64,000 nt of DNA from Polynucleobacter sp. GWA2_45_21 (GCF_001830325.1 NZ_MHZG01000002.1:186001-250000), one strand, 5' to 3'; counted from the stretch's first letter, positions 34,065 through 44,189 are shown. Program-made: numbers and translations. Notes: generated from the sequence alone by a model not told the origin.

Positions 34065-36542
34065 GTGCTAGCGAGCTTTCTGCGGGATATTCGGCGGGAT
34101 CTGCGATCTAGTGAGCTGATTGCTTTACTAGTCGCTCTCACTCTCTCTGTAGCAGCGTTATCCAGCGTCAGTTTTCTGGCGGATCGGATGCAGCGTGCCT
34201 TTCAGTTTGATGCTCGCCAACTGCTTGCTGCAGATCTACTGCTTGTTTCTGACCAACCTTTACCCGAGCGATTTATTCGAGAGGCGGTAGATCGGCAACT
34301 TAACGCCGCTCAAACTGTTGTCTTCCCGAGTATGGCCACTGTTGGGGCGCAGAGTAAGCTGGCCTCTCTCAAGGCTGTTACTAAGGCCTATCCATTGCGT
34401 GGGTCTTTGCAGGTCTCGCCTTTCCAGACAAATCTCACCCCACCAGCCGCTTCTGTCTGGGTTGATCCAGCCATGCTCAATGCATTGAAGGCGAAGGTGG
34501 GCGATCAGATGCTCTTGGGAGATAAGACGTTTTTAATTAGCGGCATCTTGGAACGTGAGCTCGACCGTGGTGCTGGCTTTATGAACTTTGCGCCACGTGT
34601 GATGATGTCATTAGATGACTTGCAGTCAACGGGTCTCATTGGTTTGGGTAGTCGTGTTACTTATCGTCTATTACTGGCGGGTAATGATCAGGCTATCTCT
34701 GATTATGAAAAATGGGCTACACAATGGATTGAATCTGAGGGTCTCAGAGGAATGCGTATTGAGACCCTGGAAAACGCGCAACCGACGATGCGTAAAACGC
34801 TAGAGCGTGCAGAGCGATTCTTATCTTTGGTTGCCTTGCTAACCGCAATGGTGGCTGCAGTAGCGATTGCATTATCTGCGCGGCGTTATGTTTTAAAGCA
34901 GGCTGATGTATGTGCGGTCATGAAATGTCTTGGGGCAAGTCAAAGGACAATTCTGGTAAATCAAATCAAGGTATTGGGCACTCTCTGTTTATCGGCCGCT
35001 CTGATGGGCGCTGCTATTGCTTATGGAGTTCAAGAAATATTAATTCGTATTTTGGGCAATTTAGTCTTTGCTAACTTGCCTGTGATTTCCCTTTGGCCAT
35101 TAACTTGGAGCATCTTGTTCTCATCCTGCCTATTAATTGGTTTTGCTGGCCCACCATTATTTAGCTTGGTGATGATTTCACCGGTACGGTTGATTCGCAA
35201 GGAGTTAGGTTCAGTCAATATCAAAGCACTTTGGGTTGCACTCTTTGGCATGATTACTTGCCTAGTTTTAATCGCTATCGCAGCGCAGGATTTAAAGTTG
35301 GCTTCTTGGGTTGCGATTAGCTTTACTTTGGCCGTTGCTCTTTTTGCCATAGTTTCTTGGTCATCACTACGCCTACTCAACCTTGGGTTTTTGAGGTGGA
35401 GTACTAAGAGCTTTGCTCTTCGCTTTGCATTGACTGCACAAGCACGCCGCGCAGGATTTGCAGTGATGCAAATTACTGCTCTAGGCATTGCTTTGATGGC
35501 TTTGCTGCTGATTCTCTTACTTCGTCAGGATTTATTAGTTACGTGGCAAGGAAATATTCCAGTGGATGCACCTAATCGCTTCATGATTAATATTCAGGAA
35601 GATCAAAAGTCAGGCATTACTCAGTCCTTGCTAGGTGCGGGAGTAGCCAATCCTAGTTTTAGTCCAATGGTCCGTGCACGCCTAGTTGAGGTTAATGGCA
35701 AAGCCATTGGGCCGAATGATTACGTTGATGAGAATGCGCGTCGCTTAGTCGATCGAGAATTCAACCTCTCTTATACCGAGCAATTGCCGGATGGTAATCG
35801 TATTACTTCTGGAAAGTGGATTGAAGGGGCTGCGCCGCAAGTTTCTTTGGAAGCGGGTATTGCAAAGACTTTAAAGCTCAAGCTGGGTGATCAAATGACT
35901 TTTGAGCTCGCTGGTGAAAAAGTGACTGCACCAATCACATCCCTTCGTAAGTTGGATTGGAGTTCCATGAAGGTGAATTTCTTCGTCATCATGCCACCCG
36001 CCATGCTGGCTGACATGCCCCAATCGTGGATTACCTCGTACTATCAAAGCCCCGCCATTGAGGGGCTTGATTACCAGCTTGCACAGAGCTACCCCAATCT
36101 GACTATTGTCGATGTAGCGACCTCTTTGCAGCAGATACAAGATGTCTTGGATCGACTGTCTTCAGTGCTGGGTCTATTGTTTGCGTTTACGATCGCAGCA
36201 GCGATACTGGTGCTAGTAGCTGCAATTGCAGCTACTCAAGATGAGCGCTTTAGGAGTGCCGCATTGCTCAAGGCGGTAGGTGCATCACGCGCTTTATTGA
36301 GAAAAATAGCTCTGGCTGAACTGCTGATTATTGGAGTGCTCTCTGGAGTCCTGGCTGGACTCGCTGCTGGAATAGCTGCATGGGCGCTTGGCCGATTTGT
36401 ATTAGAGATTGAGTTCAACGCATTCGCACACTCTTTGGCGATGGGCATGATCTTTGGAGTTGCTGCTTGTCTCTTGGCTGGATATCGCTTTCAGAGAAAA
36501 ATTCAGACAACGACTGCAATGGACTGTTTGCGCGAGATTTAG
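34065..36542 (+). CDS. Large FtsX-type ABC transporter permease (YbbP-like)
   Basis: At 825 residues this is the double-length class: an N-terminal helix, a periplasmic MacB-like domain (about 45-250), three helices near 265-375, a middle block of helices (about 390-500), a second periplasmic region and three C-terminal helices with the L-K-A-V-G-A-S motif characteristic of FtsX/LolC permeases. E. coli YbbP has the same layout and pairs with the YbbA ATPase, but no ATPase gene lies next to this one. It starts with GTG five bases after the SDR gene, so the two may be co-transcribed. Confidence 0.87.
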   Translation: MLASFLRDIRRDLRSSELIALLVALTLSVAALSSVSFLADRMQRAFQFDARQLLAADLLLVSDQPLPERFIREAVDRQLNAAQTVVFPSMATVGAQSKLASLKAVTKAYPLRGSLQVSPFQTNLTPPAASVWVDPAMLNALKAKVGDQMLLGDKTFLISGILERELDRGAGFMNFAPRVMMSLDDLQSTGLIGLGSRVTYRLLLAGNDQAISDYEKWATQWIESEGLRGMRIETLENAQPTMRKTLERAERFLSLVALLTAMVAAVAIALSARRYVLKQADVCAVMKCLGASQRTILVNQIKVLGTLCLSAALMGAAIAYGVQEILIRILGNLVFANLPVISLWPLTWSILFSSCLLIGFAGPPLFSLVMISPVRLIRKELGSVNIKALWVALFGMITCLVLIAIAAQDLKLASWVAISFTLAVALFAIVSWSSLRLLNLGFLRWSTKSFALRFALTAQARRAGFAVMQITALGIALMALLLILLLRQDLLVTWQGNIPVDAPNRFMINIQEDQKSGITQSLLGAGVANPSFSPMVRARLVEVNGKAIGPNDYVDENARRLVDREFNLSYTEQLPDGNRITSGKWIEGAAPQVSLEAGIAKTLKLKLGDQMTFELAGEKVTAPITSLRKLDWSSMKVNFFVIMPPAMLADMPQSWITSYYQSPAIEGLDYQLAQSYPNLTIVDVATSLQQIQDVLDRLSSVLGLLFAFTIAAAILVLVAAIAATQDERFRSAALLKAVGASRALLRKIALAELLIIGVLSGVLAGLAAGIAAWALGRFVLEIEFNAFAHSLAMGMIFGVAACLLAGYRFQRKIQTTTAMDCLREI

Positions 36543-36570
36543 GGCGAACCCGCTAACTTAGAATAGTATT

Positions 36571-37170
36571 TTAGGAGAGCGTTACTAAGTTCTTTGGCAG
36601 CTCTACTAAGCGTGTTCTACCCAAGCGATCTGGCAAGCTTTGGCGTAGTAGCGGGTTAACGCGATCCAAGTAGATGCTTAAGGGCCATAAAAATAAAGCC
36701 ACCGCGAATAGCATCTCAATAATTTGCCATCTCTGTAACTCGAAAAGCCACTGCAGAAGAACGCAGGGTATGAGCCATAGGGATCCATAGACATAGCGCC
36801 AGATTGCTTGCTTGCGAGTGAGGTTGTAGCCCCCTGGACCAATCATGCGTATCCGCCAAGTTTGCATCGCCAGCGTCTGTCCAGACTTTGTCCAATACCA
36901 AACAAAGTAAATCCCAAGGACGACATAGAGATACAGGAAGGTGAGCCAACTTGGCAATGAGATGCCAAACAGAATACCTAGGCCTAAATTAGGAAGTAAA
37001 AATGTCAGAGCTATTACGCCCAGCAAAACTAATTGCTCATAAAGCGTACAAGAGACGCGCCGCCAAAATTGCGGGGCGGGGAGTGCATTTAATTCCGCTG
37101 GGGTAATCACGACTGACGAATTCTTATTGATTGTTTGAGTCGCTATCCGAGCTTGCGCCTTGCGGTGCAA
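36571..37170 (-). CDS. RDD family membrane protein
   Basis: The 199-residue protein has an R-R-V-x-C-T-L-Y-E segment near residue 37, corresponding to the family's R-x-x-A-x-x-x-D region. It carries three to four hydrophobic helices and the GPGGYNLTRKQAIWRYV stretch typical of RDD proteins. The function of the family is poorly defined; some members act in ion exchange. The ATG at 37170 lies inside the upstream gene (47-bp overlap); a GTG at 37110, just past that gene's stop, is an alternative. It is the last gene of the sigma-factor cluster. Confidence 0.8.
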   Translation of the reverse strand: MHRKAQARIATQTINKNSSVVITPAELNALPAPQFWRRVSCTLYEQLVLLGVIALTFLLPNLGLGILFGISLPSWLTFLYLYVVLGIYFVWYWTKSGQTLAMQTWRIRMIGPGGYNLTRKQAIWRYVYGSLWLIPCVLLQWLFELQRWQIIEMLFAVALFLWPLSIYLDRVNPLLRQSLPDRLGRTRLVELPKNLVTLS

Positions 37171-37759
37171 CTTCTTGAGCTGGAGGAGCTGCAGCAGCAG
37201 GTAATGTCGGAGCTAGGTTCGACTGCTGAATGATGGGGTGTTGTTGCAAGGTTGGCGCACTCACGACAGTGGGTTTCTTCTTTTGATTTAATTCAGCCTG
37301 AGCAAGTTTATTTTTTTGCTCAGCACTCAGTTTTTGATAGGCGCTCCAAGCTTCAGCTTTTTTCTCAGGTGGAAACTTGAGGCTGCTTAGGTAATTCTCT
37401 CGTGCAATACGACGATCTTTTTGAGACAGGTTTGACCAGCTGGCCATGCGAGACTGAAGCCGTTGTTGGTCTGCCGCTTTCATCCTGGGGTAGAGGTTGG
37501 CTACCTGTGTCCATCGTTTACGACTTTCAGGCAACATGTAGTCCCAATCACCCTCGAGAGGGGCCAGAATTTTTTGTTGTTCAGGTTTTAGACCTTCCCA
37601 TGTCCCATCCGGTTTTCTCTCTGGGGTAACAGTGCTTTTACCGTGACTGCTTGTTGCTGTCTGAGCAAATGCGGTGGGCGAGGTTAGAGCGCTAACAGCT
37701 AGCGTAAGGGCTGAGCTGATGCTGAGGACTGCACAAATAGAGCGTAAGTTTTTTAGCAT
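37124..37759 (-). CDS. DUF3106 periplasmic protein
   Basis: It has a signal peptide ending near AFAQ (residue 33). A DUF3106 region follows (about 50-155), rich in W and charged residues, with repeats of the form W-x-x-L-x-P-E-Q-Q-x-x-L and L-S-x-x-x-R. The C-terminus is Pro/Ala/Gln rich and likely disordered. The repeated helical pattern resembles CpxP/Spy-type stress chaperones, which is only a structural guess. It is cotranscribed with the sigma factor and DUF3619 genes, 25 bp downstream of the latter. Confidence 0.8.
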   Translation of the reverse strand: MLKNLRSICAVLSISSALTLAVSALTSPTAFAQTATSSHGKSTVTPERKPDGTWEGLKPEQQKILAPLEGDWDYMLPESRKRWTQVANLYPRMKAADQQRLQSRMASWSNLSQKDRRIARENYLSSLKFPPEKKAEAWSAYQKLSAEQKNKLAQAELNQKKKPTVVSAPTLQQHPIIQQSNLAPTLPAAAAPPAQEVAPQGASSDSDSNNQ

Positions 37760-37784
37760 GCGCTATTTGAGTTTTCGTTTGATA

Positions 37785-38249
37785 TTAAGAAGGTGATTTG
37801 GGCGTATCCAAGCCATCTTGCTCTGCATCGGCTAAGGGGCCATTCTTGAGGAAGCGCATAAAGCCGCTATCAGCATAGGCATCAGGAGGCACATCGTCGC
37901 TCAACAGTGCTGCATCCAACTCGGCAATGTCATTAATCCGGGAGTTATCTTGCCATTGAGCAATTCCAACTAAGCCAAAAACAAGAACAACAAGAGGGAT
38001 CACCCAACCCACGTTATTCCAAAATGAGCGAGAACCCGAAGACCAGTTCCCAGAGGTGCTGGCCAAAGCATATTGCTTGATACGCACTTTTTCTGGCTTT
38101 TTGACGGAAAGTGCCTTTAAGCGTGCTGCATAGAGACGATCTTTGATGCCGGCTGGCAAGGATTGAGATCCTTGGCGGAGCAGGGCAGCAGCGGACTGGC
38201 CAAATTGGTCAGCTTCTGTTGGGTTTAGGATGTCTTGATTGCGGTTCAC
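37785..38249 (-). CDS. DUF3619 single-helix membrane protein (possible anti-sigma factor)
   Basis: The 154-residue protein has one hydrophobic segment near residues 84-100, a basic N-terminal half and an acidic, probably periplasmic C-terminal tail. It starts with GTG, and the GTGA overlaps the sigma-factor stop by four bases. Small one-helix proteins translationally coupled to ECF sigma factors are often anti-sigma factors, but no recognised anti-sigma motif is visible. DUF3619 next to a sigma factor and DUF3106 recurs in Burkholderiales. Confidence 0.8.
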   Translation of the reverse strand: MNRNQDILNPTEADQFGQSAAALLRQGSQSLPAGIKDRLYAARLKALSVKKPEKVRIKQYALASTSGNWSSGSRSFWNNVGWVIPLVVLVFGLVGIAQWQDNSRINDIAELDAALLSDDVPPDAYADSGFMRFLKNGPLADAEQDGLDTPKSPS

Positions 38250-38815
38250 AGCGTAATTCCTTTTAATTTCAATGCTTTAGCTAGAGCCTGGGTGGCTCTT
38301 GAGCAGTGGGTTTTGACGCTTCCCTCGCTACAACTCATGGCAAGGGCAGTTTCAGTAATACTCAGCTCATCCCAATAACGCATCAGGAAGGCTTCTCGTT
38401 GACGGGCGGGCAATTTTGATATTTCTGACTCCAGGGACTCCAAAAGCTGACTACGTTCTAGCTTAAAGGCACCATCTTGGTGAATTTCACTATCATCCGG
38501 CGCTGAAAGTGACTCCAGGGGGTCAAAATCATCGTTTTCATCCGATTTCTTACCCATATTGGAGAACAAGGTTACCCAAGTATTTCGAACCTTTTGACGT
38601 CTAAACCAGTCATGAATGCGGTTTTGCAGAATTCTGGTGAAAACCAGGGGTAGTTCGGCTGCTGGGCGGTCACCATATTTTTCGGCCAACTTAATCATGG
38701 CATCTTGAACAATGTCTAAGGCTGCATCGTCATCCCGCACAGCATAGACCGCTTGCTTGAAAGCACGCTGCTCAACACTGCTGAGGAAGTCAGAAAGTTC
38801 TTGGGGTGAGGCCAT
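38246..38815 (-). CDS. ECF-type RNA polymerase sigma factor
   Basis: The 189-residue protein carries sigma region 2 (about 10-80, with A-L-D-I-V-Q-D-A-M and I-L-Q-N-R-I-H-D-W-F-R-R) and region 4 (about 130-180, with LPARQREAFLMRYWDELSITETALAMSCSEGSVKTH split by the HTH turn). An acidic linker of about 35 residues joins them. It heads a minus-strand operon with DUF3619, DUF3106 and RDD genes. The regulon and signal are unknown. Confidence 0.9.
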   Translation of the reverse strand: MASPQELSDFLSSVEQRAFKQAVYAVRDDDAALDIVQDAMIKLAEKYGDRPAAELPLVFTRILQNRIHDWFRRQKVRNTWVTLFSNMGKKSDENDDFDPLESLSAPDDSEIHQDGAFKLERSQLLESLESEISKLPARQREAFLMRYWDELSITETALAMSCSEGSVKTHCSRATQALAKALKLKGITL

Positions 38816-38844
38816 TCAGTGGATTAGACCTGAATCAGAGGGAA

Positions 38845-38872
38845 TTGGTCTATTTTAGGGGATTGCTATAGA
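38845..38872 (+). promoter_or_regulatory. Candidate promoter of the ilvBHC operon
   Basis: TTGGTC (38845-38850) and TATAGA (38867-38872) are 16 bp apart, or TAGAAT (38869-38874) at 18 bp. This gives a leader of about 130 nt before ilvB. No leader peptide rich in Val, Leu or Ile and no terminator was seen in the leader. Confidence 0.4.
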
Positions 38873-39008
38873 ATGTAGGGCTTACTACCTAGAATCTCAT
38901 TCAAGAAGTGGTTTTTTCCGGTAGCAGCGCCGTTCGAACTCAGGCCACAAGCAGGAGACAGAACAGACCAAACAATTTTTTGCCGAAAATTGCAAAGGAC
39001 GAAAGAAA

Positions 39009-40796
39009 ATGAATACAAGCAGCGCCGAATTTTTAGCTTCTAAAGCTAACCAAGACACAGCAAACCCAAATTCCACAGCGAATGCGCCTGAAATGATTGG
39101 CGCCGAGATGTTGGTTAAGGCATTGCACAAAGAGGGAGTTGAATACGTTTGGGGTTACCCGGGCGGTTCTGTTCTCTTTATCTACGACGAAATCTTTAAG
39201 CAGGACAAGTTTGAACATATTCTTGTTCGCCATGAGCAAGCAGCAGTTCATGCGGCCGATGGCTACGCACGTGCAACCGGTAAGGTTGGCGTTGCTCTAG
39301 TGACATCAGGCCCTGGTGTAACCAATGCGGTTACCGGAATTGCTACTGCTTACACTGACTCCATTCCGATGGTGGTCATTAGCGGCAACGTGCCTACGTA
39401 CGCGATTGGTGAAGATGCTTTCCAGGAAGCAGATACCGTAGGTATTACTCGCCCAGTGGTAAAACACAATTTCTTAGTGAAAGATGTAAAAGACCTTCCT
39501 TTAGTGATTAAGAAGGCTTTTCACATCGCACAGACCGGTCGTCCAGGCCCAGTATTAATTGATATCCCTAAGGATGTCTCTGCTGCGAAGGGACCATTTG
39601 TTTATCCAGATACCCTCGAGATGCGCTCCTATAACCCAGTTATTAAAGGGCATAGCGGGCAGATTCGTAAGGCAGTTTCTTTATTGCAAGAAGCAGAGCG
39701 CCCATACATCTATACCGGTGGTGGCGTTATCTTGGCTGATGCCGCACCCGAGTTAAAAGAGTTTGCTGATTTGCTAGGCTATCCAGTAACTAATACTTTG
39801 ATGGGTCTTGGTGGATTCCCGGGAACAAGTCCGCAATTCCTCGGCATGCTCGGTATGCACGGTACTTACGAAGCCAATATGGCGATGCAGCACAGCGATG
39901 TGTTGATTGCGATTGGCGCTCGATTTGATGACCGCGTGATTGGTAATACCGCACACTTTGCAAGTCATCCACGCAAGATTATTCATATTGATATCGACCC
40001 ATCCGTGATTTCGAAGCGGGTGAAAGTAGATGTTCCTATCGTTGGTAATCTCAAGGAAGTATTGCAAGAGATGACTGCTCAGCTCAAAGCTGCTGGCCCA
40101 CGCAAGAATGATGCGAAGCTTGCTGCATGGTGGGAGCAGATTAACGAGTGGCGCAAAAAAGATTGCCTGAAATACGACGAAGCTTCACAAATTGTTAAGC
40201 CTCAGTACGTAGTTCAGAAGTTATGGGAACTTACTGGCGGCGATGCATTCATTTGCTCTGACGTAGGTCAGCATCAAATGTGGGCTGCGCAGTTCTATAA
40301 GTTTGATAAGCCACGTCGCTGGATCAACTCTGGTGGTCTGGGTACGATGGGCGTTGGCTTGCCGTATGCCATGGGCATCAAGAAGGCATTCCCTGATAAA
40401 GATGTATTCACCATTACAGGTGAGGGTTCGATTCAGATGTGTATTCAAGAGTTGTCTACTTGTAAACAGTACGACACGCCTGTGAAGATCGTGTCATTGA
40501 ACAACCGTTACCTCGGTATGGTTCGTCAGTGGCAAGAGTTGACTTATAACAAGCGCTATTCAAGCTCTTATATGGATTCTTTGCCAGACTTTGTGAAGTT
40601 GGCTGAGGCTTTTGGCCACGTTGGCATGCGCATTGAGAAGAAGTCAGATGTTGAAGGCGCCCTCAAAGAAGCGATTCGCCTAAAAGATCGCACTGTGTTT
40701 ATGGATTTCCAGACTGACCCAGAAGAAAACGTTTGGCCAATGGTTCAAGCAGGTAAGGGTATTACTGAAATGCTTTTGGGTAGCGAGGATCTCTAA
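39009..40796 (+). CDS. ilvB: Acetolactate synthase large subunit
   Basis: The 595-residue ThDP enzyme has the catalytic glutamate at Glu76 (RHEQAAVHAADGYARATG), the FAD-binding middle domain, and a C-terminal ThDP site. There the metal motif reads GEGS followed by NN (about residues 473-500), with Glu in place of the commoner Asp. It joins two pyruvates, or pyruvate and 2-oxobutyrate, in the first common step of valine, leucine and isoleucine synthesis. AAGGACG precedes the ATG. The small subunit gene overlaps by one base. Confidence 0.97.
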   Translation: MNTSSAEFLASKANQDTANPNSTANAPEMIGAEMLVKALHKEGVEYVWGYPGGSVLFIYDEIFKQDKFEHILVRHEQAAVHAADGYARATGKVGVALVTSGPGVTNAVTGIATAYTDSIPMVVISGNVPTYAIGEDAFQEADTVGITRPVVKHNFLVKDVKDLPLVIKKAFHIAQTGRPGPVLIDIPKDVSAAKGPFVYPDTLEMRSYNPVIKGHSGQIRKAVSLLQEAERPYIYTGGGVILADAAPELKEFADLLGYPVTNTLMGLGGFPGTSPQFLGMLGMHGTYEANMAMQHSDVLIAIGARFDDRVIGNTAHFASHPRKIIHIDIDPSVISKRVKVDVPIVGNLKEVLQEMTAQLKAAGPRKNDAKLAAWWEQINEWRKKDCLKYDEASQIVKPQYVVQKLWELTGGDAFICSDVGQHQMWAAQFYKFDKPRRWINSGGLGTMGVGLPYAMGIKKAFPDKDVFTITGEGSIQMCIQELSTCKQYDTPVKIVSLNNRYLGMVRQWQELTYNKRYSSSYMDSLPDFVKLAEAFGHVGMRIEKKSDVEGALKEAIRLKDRTVFMDFQTDPEENVWPMVQAGKGITEMLLGSEDL

Positions 40797-41287
40797 TGCG
40801 ACATATTATTTCTGTATTGATAGAGAACGAACCAGGGGCATTGTCTCGTGTGGTTGGCTTATTCTCAGCCCGTGGCTACAACATTGAAACACTCAGCGTT
40901 GCACCTACTGAGGATCCCTCACTGTCTCGCATGACGATTGTTACGATTGGTTCAGAGGATGTCATTGAGCAAATCACAAAACACTTAAATCGCTTAGTTG
41001 AGGTGGTGAAGGTGTTTGATTTGACTGAAGGTCCTCATATTGAGCGCGAGCTCATGATGATCAAAGTTCGCGCTGTTGGTAAAGAGCGTGAAGAGTTGAA
41101 ACGTACAACGGATATCTTCCGTGGTCGCATCATTGATGTGACTGATAAGAGTTACACCATTGAATTGACTGGTGATGGCGCTAAATTGGATGCCTTTATT
41201 GATTCGATTGATCGTGCATCGATTCTGGAAACTGTCCGTTCAGGTGGTTCTGGTATTGGGCGCGGCGAACGCATCCTCAAGGTTTAA
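40796..41287 (+). CDS. ilvH: Acetolactate synthase small regulatory subunit
   Basis: The 163-residue protein opens with the ACT domain MRHIISVLIENEPGALSRVV and contains the conserved G-Y-N-I-E-T-L-S-V motif. A second regulatory domain follows. It gives feedback inhibition by valine and stabilises the large subunit. The start shares one base with the ilvB stop (TAATG). At 163 residues it is of the IlvH type. Confidence 0.97.
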   Translation: MRHIISVLIENEPGALSRVVGLFSARGYNIETLSVAPTEDPSLSRMTIVTIGSEDVIEQITKHLNRLVEVVKVFDLTEGPHIERELMMIKVRAVGKEREELKRTTDIFRGRIIDVTDKSYTIELTGDGAKLDAFIDSIDRASILETVRSGGSGIGRGERILKV

Positions 41288-41296
41288 TTTTTTTAA

Positions 41297-42355
<1,059 letters not shown>

Positions 42356-42418
42356 GCAAGAACAAAGTAATAAGTAGTTAGAAACTAATAGCTGTAACTG
42401 AAAAGGCTCAGAACAAAG

Positions 42419-43066
42419 ATGATGTATCCGCACCCCATTATTGCGAAAGAAGGTTGGCCGTATTTGGCATTAGTGGGGGCTGTCACTTTGCTAGTCCACT
42501 ATTTAGGTGGTATTGCATGGTCATGGCCTTTGTGGATCATTTTTATCTTTGTTCTGCAGTTCTTCCGCGATCCGCAGCGTATCGCTGCTATCGGTCGTGA
42601 CTTAGTGTTATCTCCAGCCGATGGTCGTATCGTTGTGGTTGAAGTAGCGAACGATCCTTACGCTGGTCGTGAAGCTTTGAAGATTAGTGTTTTTATGAAC
42701 GTATTTAACGTTCACTCCAACCGTAGCGCAGTTAACGGTTTGGTAAAAGAGATTCAGTATTTTCCTGGCAAGTTTGTGAATGCGGACTTAGACAAAGCCT
42801 CTACAGAAAATGAGCGCAATGCCGTAGTGATTGATGCCAACGGTCAAATCGTGACTTTGGTTCAGGTTGCAGGCCTCATCGCTCGTCGTATTCTTTGTTA
42901 CATCCATGTTGGCGATAGACTCAAGGCAGGTGAGCGTTACGGCTTTATTCGCTTTGGCTCCCGTGTCGATGTATATTTACCCTTAACAGCTGAGCCTTTG
43001 GTCAGCGTGGGTGATAAAGTTTTTGCTACTAACACCGCTTTAGCGCGCGTACCCGGCTTAGATTAA
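42419..43066 (+). CDS. psd: Phosphatidylserine decarboxylase proenzyme (short, archaeal-type)
   Basis: The 215-residue protein has one or two N-terminal membrane helices. The self-cleavage site is at Gly180-Ser181 in RFGSRVD; the serine becomes the pyruvoyl cofactor. S-P-A-D-G-R at 65-70 and H-S-N-R-S near 99 are conserved active-site parts. It makes phosphatidylethanolamine from phosphatidylserine and directly precedes pssA, which supplies its substrate. Two ATGs (42419 and 42422) are adjacent. Confidence 0.94.
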   Translation: MMYPHPIIAKEGWPYLALVGAVTLLVHYLGGIAWSWPLWIIFIFVLQFFRDPQRIAAIGRDLVLSPADGRIVVVEVANDPYAGREALKISVFMNVFNVHSNRSAVNGLVKEIQYFPGKFVNADLDKASTENERNAVVIDANGQIVTLVQVAGLIARRILCYIHVGDRLKAGERYGFIRFGSRVDVYLPLTAEPLVSVGDKVFATNTALARVPGLD

Positions 43067-43093
43067 TTAAGTCCTTTTAACTGGGAATATTCT

Positions 43094-43957
43094 TTGAGTA
43101 CATTTCGTCGTCGTGGCCGCATTGACCGTAGTCGCTTGGCGCGTACCCGCACCGATCGCACTCAAGATGAGTGGGCAGAGGATCTTGGGGATGAAGTTGA
43201 TTTCGAGGTAGAAGCGTTGCATGCGGATAAGCCGCGTAAACGCAGCAAAGGTATCTACTTACTTCCTAATGCATTTACAACTGCTGCTTTGTTCTGCGGT
43301 TTCTTTGCCATCGTTAATGCGATGAACCACCACTTTGAGATAGCAGCCATTGCCATCTTCGCATCTTTAGTTCTGGATGGCATGGATGGTCGCGTTGCGC
43401 GCATGACGAATACTCAAAGTGCTTTTGGAGAGCAGTATGACTCTCTAGCTGACATGGTGTCATTTGGCGTGGCCCCAGCATTGGTGGCTTATGAGTGGGC
43501 TCTGAAAGATTTAGGTAAGTGGGGTTGGTTGGCTGCTTTTACCTATTGCGCCGGTGCCGCTTTGCGCTTAGCCCGTTTTAACGTCAATACTGGTGTTGTG
43601 GATAAGAAATTCTTCCAGGGATTGCCTAGTCCAGCTGCTGGTGCGTTGATGGCGGGTTTTATTTGGCTGGCCGATGACAATAAGATCCCTGTCCGCGATA
43701 GCGCCATTCCATGGATTACTTTCTTCTTGGCCGTTTATGCCGGTTTGACAATGGTGTCTAACGCCCGTTTTTATAGCGGCAAAGCCTTGGATGTTCGTTA
43801 CCGGGTTCCATTTGGCGTGATGGTCTTAATGATTTTGACCTTCGTCTTGATCTCCTCGAATCCTCCATTAACTCTATTCGGCCTTTTTGTTGTGTATTCC
43901 ATTTCAGGTTATGTCATTTGGGCATGGGAACGGGTGAGCGGTCGCCGTTTTAGCTAA
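43094..43957 (+). CDS. pssA: CDP-diacylglycerol-serine O-phosphatidyltransferase
   Basis: The 287-residue membrane protein starts with TTG at 43094. A charged N-terminal tail of about 50 residues precedes several helices. The CDP-alcohol phosphotransferase motif D-G-x-x-G/A-R-x8-G-x3-D-x3-D is present as DGMDGRVARMT, then G-E-Q-Y-D-S-L-A-D. It makes phosphatidylserine, which the upstream psd product decarboxylates. leuA follows downstream behind an attenuator-like leader. Confidence 0.94.
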   Translation: MSTFRRRGRIDRSRLARTRTDRTQDEWAEDLGDEVDFEVEALHADKPRKRSKGIYLLPNAFTTAALFCGFFAIVNAMNHHFEIAAIAIFASLVLDGMDGRVARMTNTQSAFGEQYDSLADMVSFGVAPALVAYEWALKDLGKWGWLAAFTYCAGAALRLARFNVNTGVVDKKFFQGLPSPAAGALMAGFIWLADDNKIPVRDSAIPWITFFLAVYAGLTMVSNARFYSGKALDVRYRVPFGVMVLMILTFVLISSNPPLTLFGLFVVYSISGYVIWAWERVSGRRFS

Positions 43958-43985
43958 AACCGGATTTTTAGGTTATATTTAATCC

Positions 43986-44063
43986 ATGTTGATGAATTTC
44001 TCACTTTTATCTAGCCTTCTTCTACTGGCACTAAGCTTACAGCTTGGGGCAGGTAAGGCCTGA
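43986..44063 (+). CDS. leuL: leuA leader peptide (25 residues, 10 Leu)
   Basis: A short frame ATG TTG ATG AAT ... TGA encodes 25 residues, ten of them leucine, with the run LLSSLLLLALSLQL at residues 7-20. The Leu codons are mixed (CTT, CTA, TTA, TTG, CTG) and include two CTA. The peptide lies between pssA and leuA and is followed by an intrinsic terminator. A TATATT box at 43974-43979 would place the transcript start at or next to the ATG. The role as a leucine-sensing leader is inferred from composition and position. Confidence 0.78.
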   Translation: MLMNFSLLSSLLLLALSLQLGAGKA

Positions 44064-44128
44064 GTTAATGAGATTAAAGTAATTCATTAACCACCGCATA
44101 CCAGCCCCAGCAAATTGCTGGGGTTTTT
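44042..44128 (+). promoter_or_regulatory. Leucine attenuator: antiterminator and intrinsic terminator before leuA
   Basis: The terminator is CCCCAGCA (44105-44112), loop AAT, TGCTGGGG (44116-44123), then five Ts (44124-44128). GCTTGGGGC (44042-44050), within the last codons of the leader peptide, can pair with GCCCCAGC (44104-44111) through one bulge, which would break the terminator. A ribosome stalled on earlier Leu codons would leave that segment free (leuA on). One that reaches the stop codon would cover it (leuA off). Confidence 0.7.
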
Positions 44129-44189
44129 GTTTTTAGATTCGTAATGAAGTAATAAACACCATTAAGTAATACTGAACCGGAGAGTAGTG

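Noticed and set aside
38908..39012. A 34-codon GTG frame ending on the ilvB start, as an ilv leader peptide
   Set aside because: It is not enriched in Val, Leu or Ile, has no spaced ribosome binding site and no following terminator.
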